Assembly (NCBI RefSeq): GCF_016863195.1
Contig: NZ_BOOK01000050.1
Coordinates: 1-64,000, forward strand
Reading direction: 5' to 3'
Length of the DNA stretch: 64,000 nucleotides
Origin: Paraplanobispora takensis
GTDB taxonomy: Bacteria > Actinomycetota > Actinomycetes > Streptosporangiales > Streptosporangiaceae
Within the stretch, counting starts at the first letter, position 1, and each line of letters opens with the position of its first letter. Positions 1-8,859 of this stretch are shown piece after piece. Position numbers and translations under genes: made by a program. The notes below the pieces were generated by a model. That model made no database searches. It was not told where the DNA came from and was given only the letters and a program-made list of their open reading frames with translations.

Positions 1-52
1 CATGAGCTTCAGCGCGGCGGGGCCGCCACGGCAGGCTTTGATACAGGCCCTA

Positions 53-1171
53 GGAGCTGTTCGGGGTTCAGATCTTGATGGGCGCAGTAGCGGGCCGGCC
101 AGGGCTGGTAGAACTCAGACGTGGCGCGTTTTGATGTGACCGATGCCGAGTGGGCGTTGATCGAGCCGTATCTGCCGGTGGCGGCCACCGGGCCGCTGCC
201 GCGGCGGCTGCGGGATCAGTTCAACGGGATCTTGTGGCGGTTTCGCACCGGATCGGGCTGGCGCGATGTCCCGGACCGCTACGGGCCCTGGTCCACCCTG
301 TACTCCCGGTTCAATGCCTGGGCCAAGGCCGGGGTGTTCTGCGCCCTGATGGAGGCGTTGATCGCCGAGGCCGCCGCGCGCGGCCAGGTCGGGCTGGAGC
401 TGGTCAGCGTGGACTCCACCATCGTGCGGGCCCATCAGGAATCGGCCGGGCTGGCCGTGGCCGGGGAGACGCTGGATGCGCTGGAGCAGGCGCTGACCGA
501 GGAAAAGGGGGCTGCGCTACCGCAGCAGCCGCCGGTACTGAGAGTGATGCGCCGCAAGTCACCGCCGGCACCGACGGCATCGACGGTCCGGACGCGTCGG
601 CGGACCACGATCGCGCCGCGGTACGGCGACGCCGCCGGGCCCGGGCGAAGGTGGCCGGGCTCGGCCGCTCCCGGGGCGGGCTGAGCAGCAAGATCCATGC
701 CGCGGTCGATGCCGCCGGGTTGCCGCTGGCCTTCGTGCTCACTCCCGGTCAGGCCGCCGACTGCCCGCAGTTCATCACCGTCATCGACAACATCCGCGTT
801 CCCGGTCCGGTCGGCCGGCCCCGCACCCGGCCGGGCGCGGTGGCCGCGGACAAGGCGTACTCCTCGCGCGCCAACCGCGCCTATCTGAGGAAACGCCGCA
901 TCAAGGCGGTCATTCCAGAAAAGAGGGACCAGGTGGCCAATCGCCGGAAGAAGGGCCGCCGGGGCGGTCGGCCGGTCAGTCACGACAGCGATCTGTACAA
1001 GGAGCGCAACACCGTTGAGCGCTGTTTCCAGAAGATCAAGACCTGGCGGGGTCTGGCGACCCGCTACGACAAGGCCCCGGAAAGCTATGAGGCCGGGCTC
1101 TATCTCCGGGGTTCGGTCATGTGGCTGAAGCTCCTGGCCTCAACCACATGATCCGAACCCCAAACAGCTCC
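53..1171 (+). mobile_element. IS5-family insertion sequence, complete
   Basis: The element is bounded by terminal inverted repeats. The left end reads GGAGCTGTTCGGGGTTC from 53, and the complement of the right end reads GGAGCTGTTTGGGGTTC back from 1171; 20 of the first 22 positions match. TA lies on both sides (51-52 and 1172-1173), consistent with a TA target duplication. It encodes one transposase split over two frames. Both ends and the catalytic residues are intact, so it may still be mobile. It sits exactly at the edge of a 24-bp tandem repeat array. Confidence 0.9.
121..1151 (+). CDS. IS5-family DDE transposase made by -1 frameshift
   Basis: The first frame (GTG at 121, ending 684) encodes the N-terminal DUF4096-like part and the first catalytic Asp (VDSTIVRAHQ). 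The second frame, closed at 1151, supplies the rest of the DDE domain, with the second Asp in VAADKAYSS and the Glu in NTVERCFQKIK. The join fits a -1 slip at A-AAG-GGG (504-510), a canonical slippery heptamer. Reading through it gives a continuous protein of about 343 residues that runs smoothly into the GGLSSKIH motif. Frameshifted transposases are known in the IS427 group of IS5. A disabling mutation would look the same, but the precise heptamer and otherwise intact frames favour programmed shifting. Confidence 0.82.
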
Positions 1172-1174
1172 TAG

Positions 1175-1270
1175 GAGCGATGGCCGCACCCTGGCCAGAG
1201 GCGATGGCTGTGCCCGGACTAGGAGCGATGGCCGCACCCTGGTCGGGAGTGATGGCCGCGCCCTGGCCAG
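1175..1270 (+). repeat. 24-bp tandem repeats, four units
   Basis: Four consecutive 24-bp units (1175-1198, 1199-1222, 1223-1246, 1247-1270) follow the pattern GAGCGATGGCCGCACC plus CTGGCCAG, with a few substitutions. A degenerate fifth begins at 1271. The array lies between the insertion sequence and the start at 1299, in the promoter/5' leader of the next gene. No start codon or good ribosome binding site links it to translation. Unit length is about 2.3 helical turns. Confidence 0.85.
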
Positions 1271-1298
1271 GGGCGGTGGCGGGGTGTAAAGCTCGTTC

Positions 1299-2261
1299 AT
1301 GACTGCAAAGCCGTTCGCCTCCTCCGCCGACCTGGCCGACAAGCAGCAGACCCTGGAGGTGCTCGCCGACGGCGTCTACGCCCTGACCGCCGAGGGCGAC
1401 CCCAATGTCGGCGCAGTCGAGGGTGATGACTTCCTGGTGTGCTTCGAGGCCATGGCCACCCCGGTCGCCGCCCGCGCGTGGCTGGAGCGGCTGCGCGAGC
1501 ACACCGGCAAGCCGGTGCGCTATCTGGTCCTGTCGCACTATCACGCGGTGCGCACCCTGGGCGCCTCGGCCTTCGGCGCCGACGTGATCATCGCGCACGA
1601 CGCCACCCGTGCCCTGATCGCCGAGCGCGGCAAGCAGGACTGGGATTCCGAGCTGGCCCGCATGCCCCGGCTGTTCAAGGATCCCGCCTCGATCCCCGGC
1701 CTGACCTGGCCCACCGTGACGTTCTCCGACCGGCTCACCATCGACCTGGGCGGGGATCGGGGCGAGCTGGTCCTGGCCCACTGCGGGCGCGGGCATACCG
1801 AGGGCGACCTCGTCGCCTGGCTGCCCCGGAACAAGATCATGTTCGCCGGAGACCTGGTCGAGGCCCAGGCCGCGCTGTACACCGGCGACGCCTTCCACCG
1901 CCCGTGGGCCACGACCACCCTTGATCACGTCGCCGCCTTCGGCGCGGAGGCTCTCGTCGGCGGGCGTGGAGCGGTCGCCCGCGGCCGCCCCGCGGTGGAG
2001 GCCGCCATCGAGCAGACCCGCGCCTTCCTGCGCACCATGCTGGAGGAGACCGGCCGGGTGCACGCCGCCCACGGCACGCTCAAGGAGGCGTTCGCGGCGG
2101 TGCACGCCGCTCTGGAGCCCCGCTACGGCCGCTGGCCGATCTTCGAGCACTGCCTGCCGTTCAACGTCTCGCGTCTGTGGGATGAGCTGTCCGGCACCGA
2201 GCGCCCGGTGATCTGGACCGCCGAGAGGGATCGGGAAGTATGGACCGCCCTGCAGTCGTGA
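1299..2261 (+). CDS. Metallo-beta-lactamase-fold hydrolase
   Basis: This 320-residue protein has the metallo-beta-lactamase fold. The usual HxHxDH metal motif is reduced to SHYHAVRTLG, and later fold motifs follow: HCGRGHTEGD (third metal histidine region) and MFAGDLVE (bridging aspartate). That degenerate first motif suggests one metal site is altered, so an ordinary glyoxalase or lactamase activity should not be assumed. Its last 22 bases overlap the start of the FAD monooxygenase gene, so the two are probably translationally coupled and act on the same substrate. The upstream region carries 24-bp repeats and an IS element, so expression may have been rewired. Confidence 0.8.
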   Translation: MTAKPFASSADLADKQQTLEVLADGVYALTAEGDPNVGAVEGDDFLVCFEAMATPVAARAWLERLREHTGKPVRYLVLSHYHAVRTLGASAFGADVIIAHDATRALIAERGKQDWDSELARMPRLFKDPASIPGLTWPTVTFSDRLTIDLGGDRGELVLAHCGRGHTEGDLVAWLPRNKIMFAGDLVEAQAALYTGDAFHRPWATTTLDHVAAFGAEALVGGRGAVARGRPAVEAAIEQTRAFLRTMLEETGRVHAAHGTLKEAFAAVHAALEPRYGRWPIFEHCLPFNVSRLWDELSGTERPVIWTAERDREVWTALQS

Positions 2262-3781
2262 TCGCCGGAGCCGGGCCGGTGGGCCTGACGCTGGCGTTGC
2301 TGCTGGCCCGCCGGCGGGTGCCGAGCACGGTGCTGGAGTCCCGGCCGCACCGGGAGGCGGAGGGGTCGAGGGCGATCTGCTTCCAGCGCGACGTGCTGGA
2401 TGTCCTCGACCGCGTCGGCTGCGCCGAGGACATGGTGGCCGAGGGCGTCACCTGGACCACCGGCCGCACCTACTACCGGGAACGGGAGCTGTTCTCCGTC
2501 ACCTTCCCCGCCCCGGGCAGAAGCCTGTTCCCGCCGTGGATCAACATCTCCCAGGCCCGGGTGGAGGAGTTCCTGCTGGCCCGGGCCCGGGCCGAGCCGC
2601 TGATCGAGCTCCGCCCCGGTCATTCGGTCACCGGCTACCGCCAGGACGCCGACGGCGTCGAGGTCGACGCCGCGACGGCGACCGGCGGGGCGCGCGTGCG
2701 AGGCGCCTGCCTGGTCGGCGCGGACGGCGCACGCAGCACCGTCCGCAGGCTGGCCGGGATCGGCTTCCCCGGCCGATCCTTCGACGACCTGTTCCTCATC
2801 TGCGACATCAAGGCCGCGCTGCCCTTCCCCGACGAGCGCCGCTTCTCCTTCGACCCGCCGTGGAACCCCGGCCGGCAGGTCCTGGTCCACCCGTGCCCGG
2901 ACTCCGTCTGGCGCATCGACTGGCAGGTGCCGCCCACGTTCGACGCGGCCACCGCCGACATCGACGCCATGGTGCGCCGGATCACCGGCGACCGGCCGTA
3001 CGAGATCGTCTGGCGGTCGCTCTACCGCTTCCACGAGCGGGTCGCCTCCCGCTTCCGGGACGGCCGGGTCTTCCTGGCCGGGGACGCCGCACACCTGTAC
3101 GCGCCCTTCGGCGCCCGCGGCCTGAACTCCGGCATCCAGGACGCCGAGAACCTGGCCTGGAAGCTCGCGCTGGGCGGCGAGATCCTCCTGGAGAGCTACG
3201 GCCTGGAGCGGCGGGCCGCCGCCCTGGAGAACCTGAAGGTCACCGGGGACACCATGGCGTTCCTGGTGCCGCAGGACGAGGCCCGGTGGCAGGCACGGCG
3301 CTCGGCGCTCACCCGGGCCCTGACCGATCCCGCCGCCCGCGCCGAGATCGACTCCGGCAAGCTGGCCGAGCCGTACTGGTACGTGGACTCCCCCCTGACC
3401 ACCTCCGGCGGCCCCGTGCCGACCGAGCCGGGCGTGCCGCGCCCGCCGTCGCCGGGGGTCATCTGCCCCGACGGACCGGTGGTCGTGGCGGGGCGCCCGA
3501 CGCGGCTGAGGCGGCTTCTCGGTTCGGGGTTCGTCGTGCTCACCGCACGCGCCGACCGCGTCGAGGCGGCCCGCTCGGCCTGCGCGGGCCCGGTTCCCGT
3601 CGAGGTGTACGGCCTGACCGACATCGACGCCGAAGGCGTGGTGACCGGCGCGCTGCGCGCCTGCGGTGACAGCGTTCACCTGGTCCGGCCGGACGGCCAC
3701 CTGGCCGCGGTGCTGCCCGCCTTCTCCGGTACGGCCCTGCGCGGAGCCCTCGGCCGCGCCGCGGGAGAGTCCCCGGGTTAG
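2240..3781 (+). CDS. FAD-dependent aromatic/polyketide hydroxylase
   Basis: A class A flavoprotein monooxygenase of 513 residues. It has the Rossmann dinucleotide motif GAGPVG at the N-terminus, the DG motif (GADGARSTVRR, near residue 160) and the GD motif binding the FAD ribityl chain (LAGDAAHLYAPFGARGLNSG, near residue 280). The family hydroxylates phenols or polyketide aromatics using NAD(P)H and oxygen. A C-terminal thioredoxin-like domain, usual in the PgaE/phenol hydroxylase branch, fits the last ~130 residues. The start ATG lies within the 3' end of the MBL-fold gene, implying coupling. The substrate is unknown. Confidence 0.85.
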   Translation: MDRPAVVIAGAGPVGLTLALLLARRRVPSTVLESRPHREAEGSRAICFQRDVLDVLDRVGCAEDMVAEGVTWTTGRTYYRERELFSVTFPAPGRSLFPPWINISQARVEEFLLARARAEPLIELRPGHSVTGYRQDADGVEVDAATATGGARVRGACLVGADGARSTVRRLAGIGFPGRSFDDLFLICDIKAALPFPDERRFSFDPPWNPGRQVLVHPCPDSVWRIDWQVPPTFDAATADIDAMVRRITGDRPYEIVWRSLYRFHERVASRFRDGRVFLAGDAAHLYAPFGARGLNSGIQDAENLAWKLALGGEILLESYGLERRAAALENLKVTGDTMAFLVPQDEARWQARRSALTRALTDPAARAEIDSGKLAEPYWYVDSPLTTSGGPVPTEPGVPRPPSPGVICPDGPVVVAGRPTRLRRLLGSGFVVLTARADRVEAARSACAGPVPVEVYGLTDIDAEGVVTGALRACGDSVHLVRPDGHLAAVLPAFSGTALRGALGRAAGESPG

Positions 3782-4020
3782 GGCACGTCTCCCGGCTCTT
3801 CCCGCTTCCCGGGACCGCCCGGACGGCGCCGGTTCCACCGGGGCACGGGCCCGGGCCGGGTTCCGTCAGAGTCCGGGCCCCGCGCGGTCCTCCCCGGGAT
3901 GGAGGCCGGGTCAACGCTGCGGGTGACCCGGGCTCCGGTACGCCTCCCGCTCCGGATGGGCGCCGGTCAGCCGCCGATCGCATAGGTTCTCCGCATGCAT
4001 GACGGGAGATGGACGCACCC

Positions 4021-4689
4021 ATGACGATCAAAGTGGTCATCGCCGACGACCAGGCGATGATCCGCGCCGGGCTGCGCCTGGTCGTGGAGATGGCTCCCGG
4101 CATCGAGGTCGTCGGCGAGGCCGCCGACGGGCGGCAGGCCGTCGCCCTGGTCCGGCGGCTCCGGCCGGAGGTGCTGCTGATGGACATCGCGATGCCCCAC
4201 CTGGACGGACTCGGCGCCGCCCGGCTGCTGCTCGCGGATCCCGAGCCGCCGAAGATCGTCATGTTGACGACCTTCGGCACCGACGGCAACCTGCACGCGT
4301 CGCTGCGCGCAGGGGTCAACGGCTTCCTGCTGAAGAGCTCCCCACCGGAGCAGCTGATCTCGGCCATCCGGATCGCGGCGGCCGGGGACGCGCTCATCGA
4401 CCCGGCGGCCACCGTGCGGGTGATCGCCTCATTCGCCGCGCAGGCCGAGCCGGTCACCCCGCCCGCGCTGGCGGAGCTCACCGAACGGGAGTCGCAGGTG
4501 CTGCGCCTGCTGGGGCGGGGGCTGTGCAACTCCGAGATCGCACGGGAGCTGGGCATCGGCGAGGCGACCGTCAGGACCCACATCGGCCGGGTGCTGAACA
4601 AGCTCGGCCTGCGCGACCGGGTGCAGGCGGTCGTCTTCGCCTACGAGACGGGGATCGTACGGCCCGGCTCGAAGGAGCGGACGTGCTGA
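4021..4689 (+). CDS. NarL/LuxR-family response regulator
   Basis: A 222-residue two-component regulator. The receiver domain (about 1-120) has acidic residues in IADDQ, the phosphoacceptor Asp55 in MDIAMPH, and the conserved Lys in LLKSSPPEQL. The C-terminal LuxR helix-turn-helix is clear (LTERESQVLRLLGRG and SEIARELGIGEATVRTHI). An ATG also occurs at 4009, but GGGAG at 4004-4008 abuts it; 4021 gives the family-typical MTIKVVIADD start. The cognate kinase gene begins inside its last codons. Confidence 0.9.
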   Translation: MTIKVVIADDQAMIRAGLRLVVEMAPGIEVVGEAADGRQAVALVRRLRPEVLLMDIAMPHLDGLGAARLLLADPEPPKIVMLTTFGTDGNLHASLRAGVNGFLLKSSPPEQLISAIRIAAAGDALIDPAATVRVIASFAAQAEPVTPPALAELTERESQVLRLLGRGLCNSEIARELGIGEATVRTHIGRVLNKLGLRDRVQAVVFAYETGIVRPGSKERTC

Positions 4690-6029
4690 GGCCGGCGCCC
4701 GGTCACTGGCGGCCGACCTGGCTGGACCTGCTGCTCTCCCTCGCCGTGACGGTCTCCGGGCTCGTCGAGTCCTTCGGCCGCCAGGGGCCGGACTACGGCC
4801 AGATCCACAACCCGGTGCCGTGGGCGGCGGGAGCGGTCACGGCCGGGGTGATGCTGCTGGCCCGGCGTCGCTTTCCCGCGATCATGCTGATGCTCCTGGT
4901 CGCGGTCGGCCTGGTCCTACGGCACGTCACGGATGACGGTTACTACGCCGCCTGGCACCTCTACTCCATGCTCATCCTCATCCACACCGTGGCCAGCGCG
5001 AGGGAGCTGCGCAGTCCGCAGGGGGCGGCGGGACTGGGCTGCGTGCTGGGGGCGTACGCCTTCCTGCTGACGCTGAACGACAGCGACATCGCCGAGACCA
5101 TGATCAGTGCGATCTTCGTGGGCGTGGCGTACGGCAGCGGCATCCTGCTGCGCCGCCAGATCGACCGGACGTTGCGGCTCACCGAGCGCGCCACGCGGCT
5201 GGAGGTGGAACGCGAGGAGCGGGCCCGGCGGGCGGTGGAGGAGGAACGCGCCAGGATCGCCCGGGAGCTCCACGACGTCATCTCGCACAACGTGAGCGTC
5301 ATGACCCTGCACGCGGGCGGGGTGCGGATGCTGCTCGGCACGCGGGGAGAACACGATCGCGAGCGCGAGATGTTGTCCGGGATCGAAGAGGCGGGACGCG
5401 AGGCGATCCGGGAGCTCCAGCTCATGCTGGGGGTCCTGCGCGGCAGCGAGGATCACGACTCGGAACCCTTCCAGCCGGACCTGGACCGCCTGGACGAGCT
5501 CGTCCAGCGGGTCAGGGGGACCGGGCTGGAGGTCAGTCTCCTGATCGCCGGCGAACCGCGACCGCTGCCGCCTGAGATCGGCCTGTCGGCCTACCGCGTG
5601 ATCCAGGAGGCCCTGACGAACGTGCGCAAGCACGCCGGGGGCGCCGGCGCCCGCGTCGTCGTCGCCTACGGCCGCGACGGACTGGTCGCCGAGATCGTCA
5701 ACGACGGGACCGGGGCGGGCTGGTCCGAGTCCGGCCCCACCGGGCGCGATCCGGGCGGGGAGCCGCGCGAGCCGACCGGCCGGGACCCGGCCGGCGGCGG
5801 TCCGGACGACCGCGGTCCGGATGGCCGTGGCCCAGGCGGTCACGGCCCGGATGGCCGGGGGCCGGGCGGGCACGGTCCGGATGGCCGGGGGCCGGGCGGG
5901 CATGGGCTCATCGGGATGCGTGAGCGCACCGCGATGCACGGCGGCGAGCTGTCCGCCGGCCCGCTGCCGGGCGGCGGCTACGCCGTGGTCGCCCGGTTCC
6001 CGCTCGGCGTCCCGATGGAGACCGGCTGA
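4683..6029 (+). CDS. Sensor histidine kinase (HisKA_3 type)
   Basis: A 448-residue membrane kinase paired with the preceding regulator; GTG at 4683 overlaps its stop by 7 nt. Several hydrophobic helices span residues ~10-150. A linker follows, then the dimerisation box with phospho-His197 (ELHDVISHNVSVM). The ATPase domain has the N box (QEALTNVRKHA) and a final G box (GLIGMRERTAMHGG). Between them lies an unusual low-complexity insert including three exact-register copies of GPDGRGPGGH (5814-5903), in the ATP-lid region. The last 52 bases overlap, in the opposite direction, the end of the next gene. Confidence 0.88.
   Translation: MLRPAPGHWRPTWLDLLLSLAVTVSGLVESFGRQGPDYGQIHNPVPWAAGAVTAGVMLLARRRFPAIMLMLLVAVGLVLRHVTDDGYYAAWHLYSMLILIHTVASARELRSPQGAAGLGCVLGAYAFLLTLNDSDIAETMISAIFVGVAYGSGILLRRQIDRTLRLTERATRLEVEREERARRAVEEERARIARELHDVISHNVSVMTLHAGGVRMLLGTRGEHDREREMLSGIEEAGREAIRELQLMLGVLRGSEDHDSEPFQPDLDRLDELVQRVRGTGLEVSLLIAGEPRPLPPEIGLSAYRVIQEALTNVRKHAGGAGARVVVAYGRDGLVAEIVNDGTGAGWSESGPTGRDPGGEPREPTGRDPAGGGPDDRGPDGRGPGGHGPDGRGPGGHGPDGRGPGGHGLIGMRERTAMHGGELSAGPLPGGGYAVVARFPLGVPMETG
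5814..5903 (+). repeat. Three 30-bp in-frame repeats in kinase ATP lid
   Basis: Three consecutive 30-bp units each encode GPDGRGPGGH within the histidine kinase ATPase domain, between the N and G boxes. Units two and three differ by very few bases, while unit one has more silent changes. This points to recent slippage or recombination expansion of a Gly/Pro-rich lid loop. Confidence 0.85.
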
Positions 6030-6679
6030 ACCGGTCCCGGCCCGGCCCACTCGGTGTCGCTCATGCGGAGCATCCGCAGGCCGATCGCGCCGGCCCCGGC
6101 CAGATAGAGCGAGCCGCCCACGACGGTGCCGATCGGATAGATCGGCGCGCCGAAGATGCCCAGGAGCATCGCGAAGGGAGCCCACCACGGCCCGCGGCGG
6201 ATGCGGGCCAGGGTCAAACCCAGGGCGAACAGGCCCAGCAGACCGGCGAAACCCGGGATCTGGAACCCGAACACGAACCCGGGGTCGGCCAGCGCCTCAT
6301 CCCCCAGTGCCGCTCCCCGGGCCGGCGGCATGGCGCGTTCGAGCCGGGAGTAGAAGAAGTCGCCCAGCATCAGCGCGGAGAAGTTCACGACGCCGAGCAG
6401 GGCCAGCCCGCCGGTGATGTGGCCGAGCAGCACCGCCCGGTCCCGGACGAGGTGGATCATTCCGATGATCCCGGGGATCAGCAGCACCCAGCTCCAGTGC
6501 AGAAGCGCGGCGCTGACCGAGACCTGCTCCGGGTGCGCGCCGTAGATCCCGGTGGGATCGCCGCCCTGCCGGATGGCCGGGTCGACCAGCAGGCCGGTGA
6601 CGTAGACGATCGGTGCGACGACGAGGCAGAGACCCGCCGCCCGCCTGCGGAACCCGTGCGGGTCGGAGAGAACCGACAT
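5978..6679 (-). CDS. Multi-pass membrane protein, unknown function
   Basis: A 233-residue integral membrane protein with about six hydrophobic segments, including ones beginning near AAGLCLVVAPIVYVTG, WSWVLLIPGIIGMIHL, GGLALLGVVNF and FAGLLGLFALG. No catalytic motif is recognisable. It resembles the small DUF4386/unknown-function membrane proteins of actinobacteria, but I cannot place it firmly. Its 3' end overlaps the convergent kinase gene by 52 bp (5978-6029), so the two transcripts would be antisense to one another there. Confidence 0.7.
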   Translation of the reverse strand: MSVLSDPHGFRRRAAGLCLVVAPIVYVTGLLVDPAIRQGGDPTGIYGAHPEQVSVSAALLHWSWVLLIPGIIGMIHLVRDRAVLLGHITGGLALLGVVNFSALMLGDFFYSRLERAMPPARGAALGDEALADPGFVFGFQIPGFAGLLGLFALGLTLARIRRGPWWAPFAMLLGIFGAPIYPIGTVVGGSLYLAGAGAIGLRMLRMSDTEWAGPGPVQPVSIGTPSGNRATTA

Positions 6680-6870
6680 GAGACCTTCCCTGTTTCAGCC
6701 CGCACCGGAACGTGCGGGTTCAGTCAGGGGAAGGTAGGCGCCCGCACCGCCACAGGTCGTCCCCCTGAAGGTCGGCCGTCCTCCGCAGAATCGCTGACAG
6801 CCGGACCTCCCGGTCGCTGACGACCGGATCCCGCGCCGCTGACCGGCCCCGGCCCGCCGACGGCTCGCGC

Positions 6871-6908
6871 CGCCGGCGACCGGGCCCTCAGGTCACCGGT
6901 CGCCGGCG
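6871..6908 (-). terminator. Hairpin terminator after BASS transporter gene
   Basis: A perfect 13-bp stem (CGCCGGCGACCGG with CCGGTCGCCGGCG) closes a 12-base loop. It starts 26 bases beyond the stop of the transporter gene on the minus strand. There is no T-run, as is common for actinobacterial intrinsic terminators. Confidence 0.75.
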
Positions 6909-6933
6909 TCCGCGGTTCACCTCGCCGTCGGCC

Positions 6934-7809
6934 TCAGACGGGCACGTCCGCGTCCCGCACCGCGCGCCGTCGCAGGAGTGCTCCCGCCGCGGCCGCGGTG
7001 AAGAACATCAGGACGCCGTAGACGGCCGCCGGGACGGCGGCCTCGGTGCTGCCCAGCAGGCTGATCGCCACGGTGATGGCCAGGGTGCTGTTGTGGATGC
7101 CGATCTCCATGCAGGAGGCGATGGCCTGGCGGGGATCCGCTCCGGCCAGGCGCGGCGCCCAGTAGCCGACGGTGAGGCTGATGACGCTGAAGACCAGCGT
7201 GATCAGTCCCACCGAGGCGATGTAGTCCCCGAGGTTCGCCGCCTCCTTGACGATCGCTCCGGCGATCACGGCGAGGAGGATCACCGCGGACAGGATCTTG
7301 ACGGGCTTCTCCATCCAATCGGCGAAGGCCGAGAACCGGGCCTTGACCGCCATGCCGATCGCGACGGGGATCAGGACGATCAGGAAGACCTGCGCGGTCT
7401 TGTCGAACTGCAGGCCCACCTGGCCGCTTCCGCCCTGGAAGTGGGCGATGGCGAGGTTGGTGACCAACGGCAGCGTGAAGACCGCCAGGACGGAGTTGAT
7501 CGCGGTCAGGGTGACGTTGAGCGCCACGTCACCGCCGAACAGGTGGCTGTAGAGGTTGGCGCTGGTGCCGCCGGGCGAGGCGGCCAGCAGCATCATGCCC
7601 ACGGCCAGGCCCGGAGCCAGGCCGAAGACCAGCACGAGCCCGAAGCAGATCAGCGGCAGCAGGACGATCTGGCAGGCCAGGGCGGTGAAGGCGGCCTTGG
7701 GGTAGACGACGACGCGGCGGAAGTCCGCGACGGTCAGTCCCAGACCGAGACCGAACATGATTATGGCGAGGGCGGCGGGCAGGAAGACACTGGTCAGAGC
7801 GGAGTTCAC
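6934..7809 (-). CDS. Bile acid:sodium symporter family transporter
   Basis: A 291-residue transporter of the BASS family with around nine to ten hydrophobic helices. The family-typical segment AASPGGTSANLYSHL (equivalent to the crossover/sodium-site region) is present near residue 77. Known relatives import bile acids, pantoate, pyruvate or other organic anions with sodium, and the substrate cannot be read from sequence. It is transcribed alone, with a strong hairpin after the stop. The ATG at 7809 follows AAGGATC in the mRNA, an acceptable ribosome binding site. Confidence 0.88.
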   Translation of the reverse strand: MNSALTSVFLPAALAIIMFGLGLGLTVADFRRVVVYPKAAFTALACQIVLLPLICFGLVLVFGLAPGLAVGMMLLAASPGGTSANLYSHLFGGDVALNVTLTAINSVLAVFTLPLVTNLAIAHFQGGSGQVGLQFDKTAQVFLIVLIPVAIGMAVKARFSAFADWMEKPVKILSAVILLAVIAGAIVKEAANLGDYIASVGLITLVFSVISLTVGYWAPRLAGADPRQAIASCMEIGIHNSTLAITVAISLLGSTEAAVPAAVYGVLMFFTAAAAGALLRRRAVRDADVPV

Positions 7810-7957
7810 GGACGATCCTTACCGCTGGGGGGTTTGGGCGACAGAATCTCCGTCTGGAACCGGTGTTGTCCATGGGGCACCGGCCTCCGTTGCCGATCCG
7901 ATGCGTTGACTTCCTGCCCACGACCGGAGCCGGGGGTCCGCGCCCGGGATTTCCGGA

Positions 7958-8725
7958 TCAGTCCTGCGGGGGCCGCCGTACCCCGCGCCGCCGCAGTCCC
8001 CATCCGGCCAGGGCGAGCACGGCGACGGCCGCGGTCCCGCCGATCGGGACCCAGGGCACGGACGGTCCGTCGTCGGTACGGCCGGACACGGGAGAGGCGG
8101 TCATCGTCGCCTCCGGGAGGGAGCTCACCGCGGGGGAGGGCGTCGTTTCCGGAGGCGTCGTTTCCGGAGGCGTCGCTTCCGAAGGCTCAGTCGCGTCCCG
8201 GCCCCCGGGAGCCGCCGACGGCGGCCTGGCCGTACCGAGCGCGGCCAGGAGATCCCGGGCGAGCGGCTCGCCGCCCTCGACGCCGTCCTCCCGGCGCAGC
8301 GGCCGGTCGCCGGGGCGGACCGGCCGGTTCCCGTCGCACAGCGAGGTGTGCAGCGGCACGCCCGGATCGGTCGCGAACAGGCCGGTCTCCCCGCCCCTGG
8401 CGAACACCAGATAGCGGGAGCCGACGGTGAAGGCGTACCCGCACGAGGCTCCGTCGGGGTTGGTCGCCACCTCGACCTCGGCGGCCGGCACCCCCTTGTA
8501 GACCTGGTCCGGCCGGAGGCGGTAGACGATCGGCGGGGTGGGTCCGGAGCGGTCTCCCGGAAGCCGGCGGGCCGCCACCACCGTCCCGGTGAAGACGGTC
8601 TGCGCGTTCTCCACCTGCTCGGCCGGTTCCAGGGCGGCGCAACTGCAGGCGCAGGCCGTACCGGGCACCGCCACGACGACGGCGGCGGCCAGGAGCAGCG
8701 GGGCGGCGAGCGAGCGGTATCCCAT
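7958..8725 (-). CDS. Secreted, C-terminally anchored TIMP/NTR-like protein
   Basis: A 255-residue exported protein. A signal peptide runs over residues 1-25 and ends near GTACA, leaving an N-terminal CSC motif typical of TIMP/netrin-like folds in which the first cysteine is exposed. The domain (about 26-130) has further cysteines (ASCGYAF, SLCDG). A Thr/Pro/Glu-rich stalk follows, then a C-terminal membrane helix (GGTAAVAVLALAGWGL) and an Arg-rich tail. Related actinobacterial proteins have no established role. It diverges from the alcohol dehydrogenase gene. Confidence 0.75.
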   Translation of the reverse strand: MGYRSLAAPLLLAAAVVVAVPGTACACSCAALEPAEQVENAQTVFTGTVVAARRLPGDRSGPTPPIVYRLRPDQVYKGVPAAEVEVATNPDGASCGYAFTVGSRYLVFARGGETGLFATDPGVPLHTSLCDGNRPVRPGDRPLRREDGVEGGEPLARDLLAALGTARPPSAAPGGRDATEPSEATPPETTPPETTPSPAVSSLPEATMTASPVSGRTDDGPSVPWVPIGGTAAVAVLALAGWGLRRRGVRRPPQD

Positions 8726-8754
8726 GTCCTCATCACGTACCCGCGCCGGTGCCG

Positions 8755-8767
8755 GTTCGGACCGAAC
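8755..8767. promoter_or_regulatory. Perfect 13-bp dyad in divergent intergenic region
   Basis: GTTCGG-A-CCGAAC is a perfect inverted repeat between the TIMP-like gene (start 8725, minus strand) and the alcohol dehydrogenase (start 8860, plus strand). It is a candidate regulator binding site; no regulator gene adjoins it. Confidence 0.45.
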
Positions 8768-8859
8768 AGCACCTTCTCCCGGGACTTTCGGCCCTCCCCC
8801 TCCGGGCCGTACGGACAGAGGCTCGAAGACGACACCGAGGAGAGCGAGAGGACATGAAC

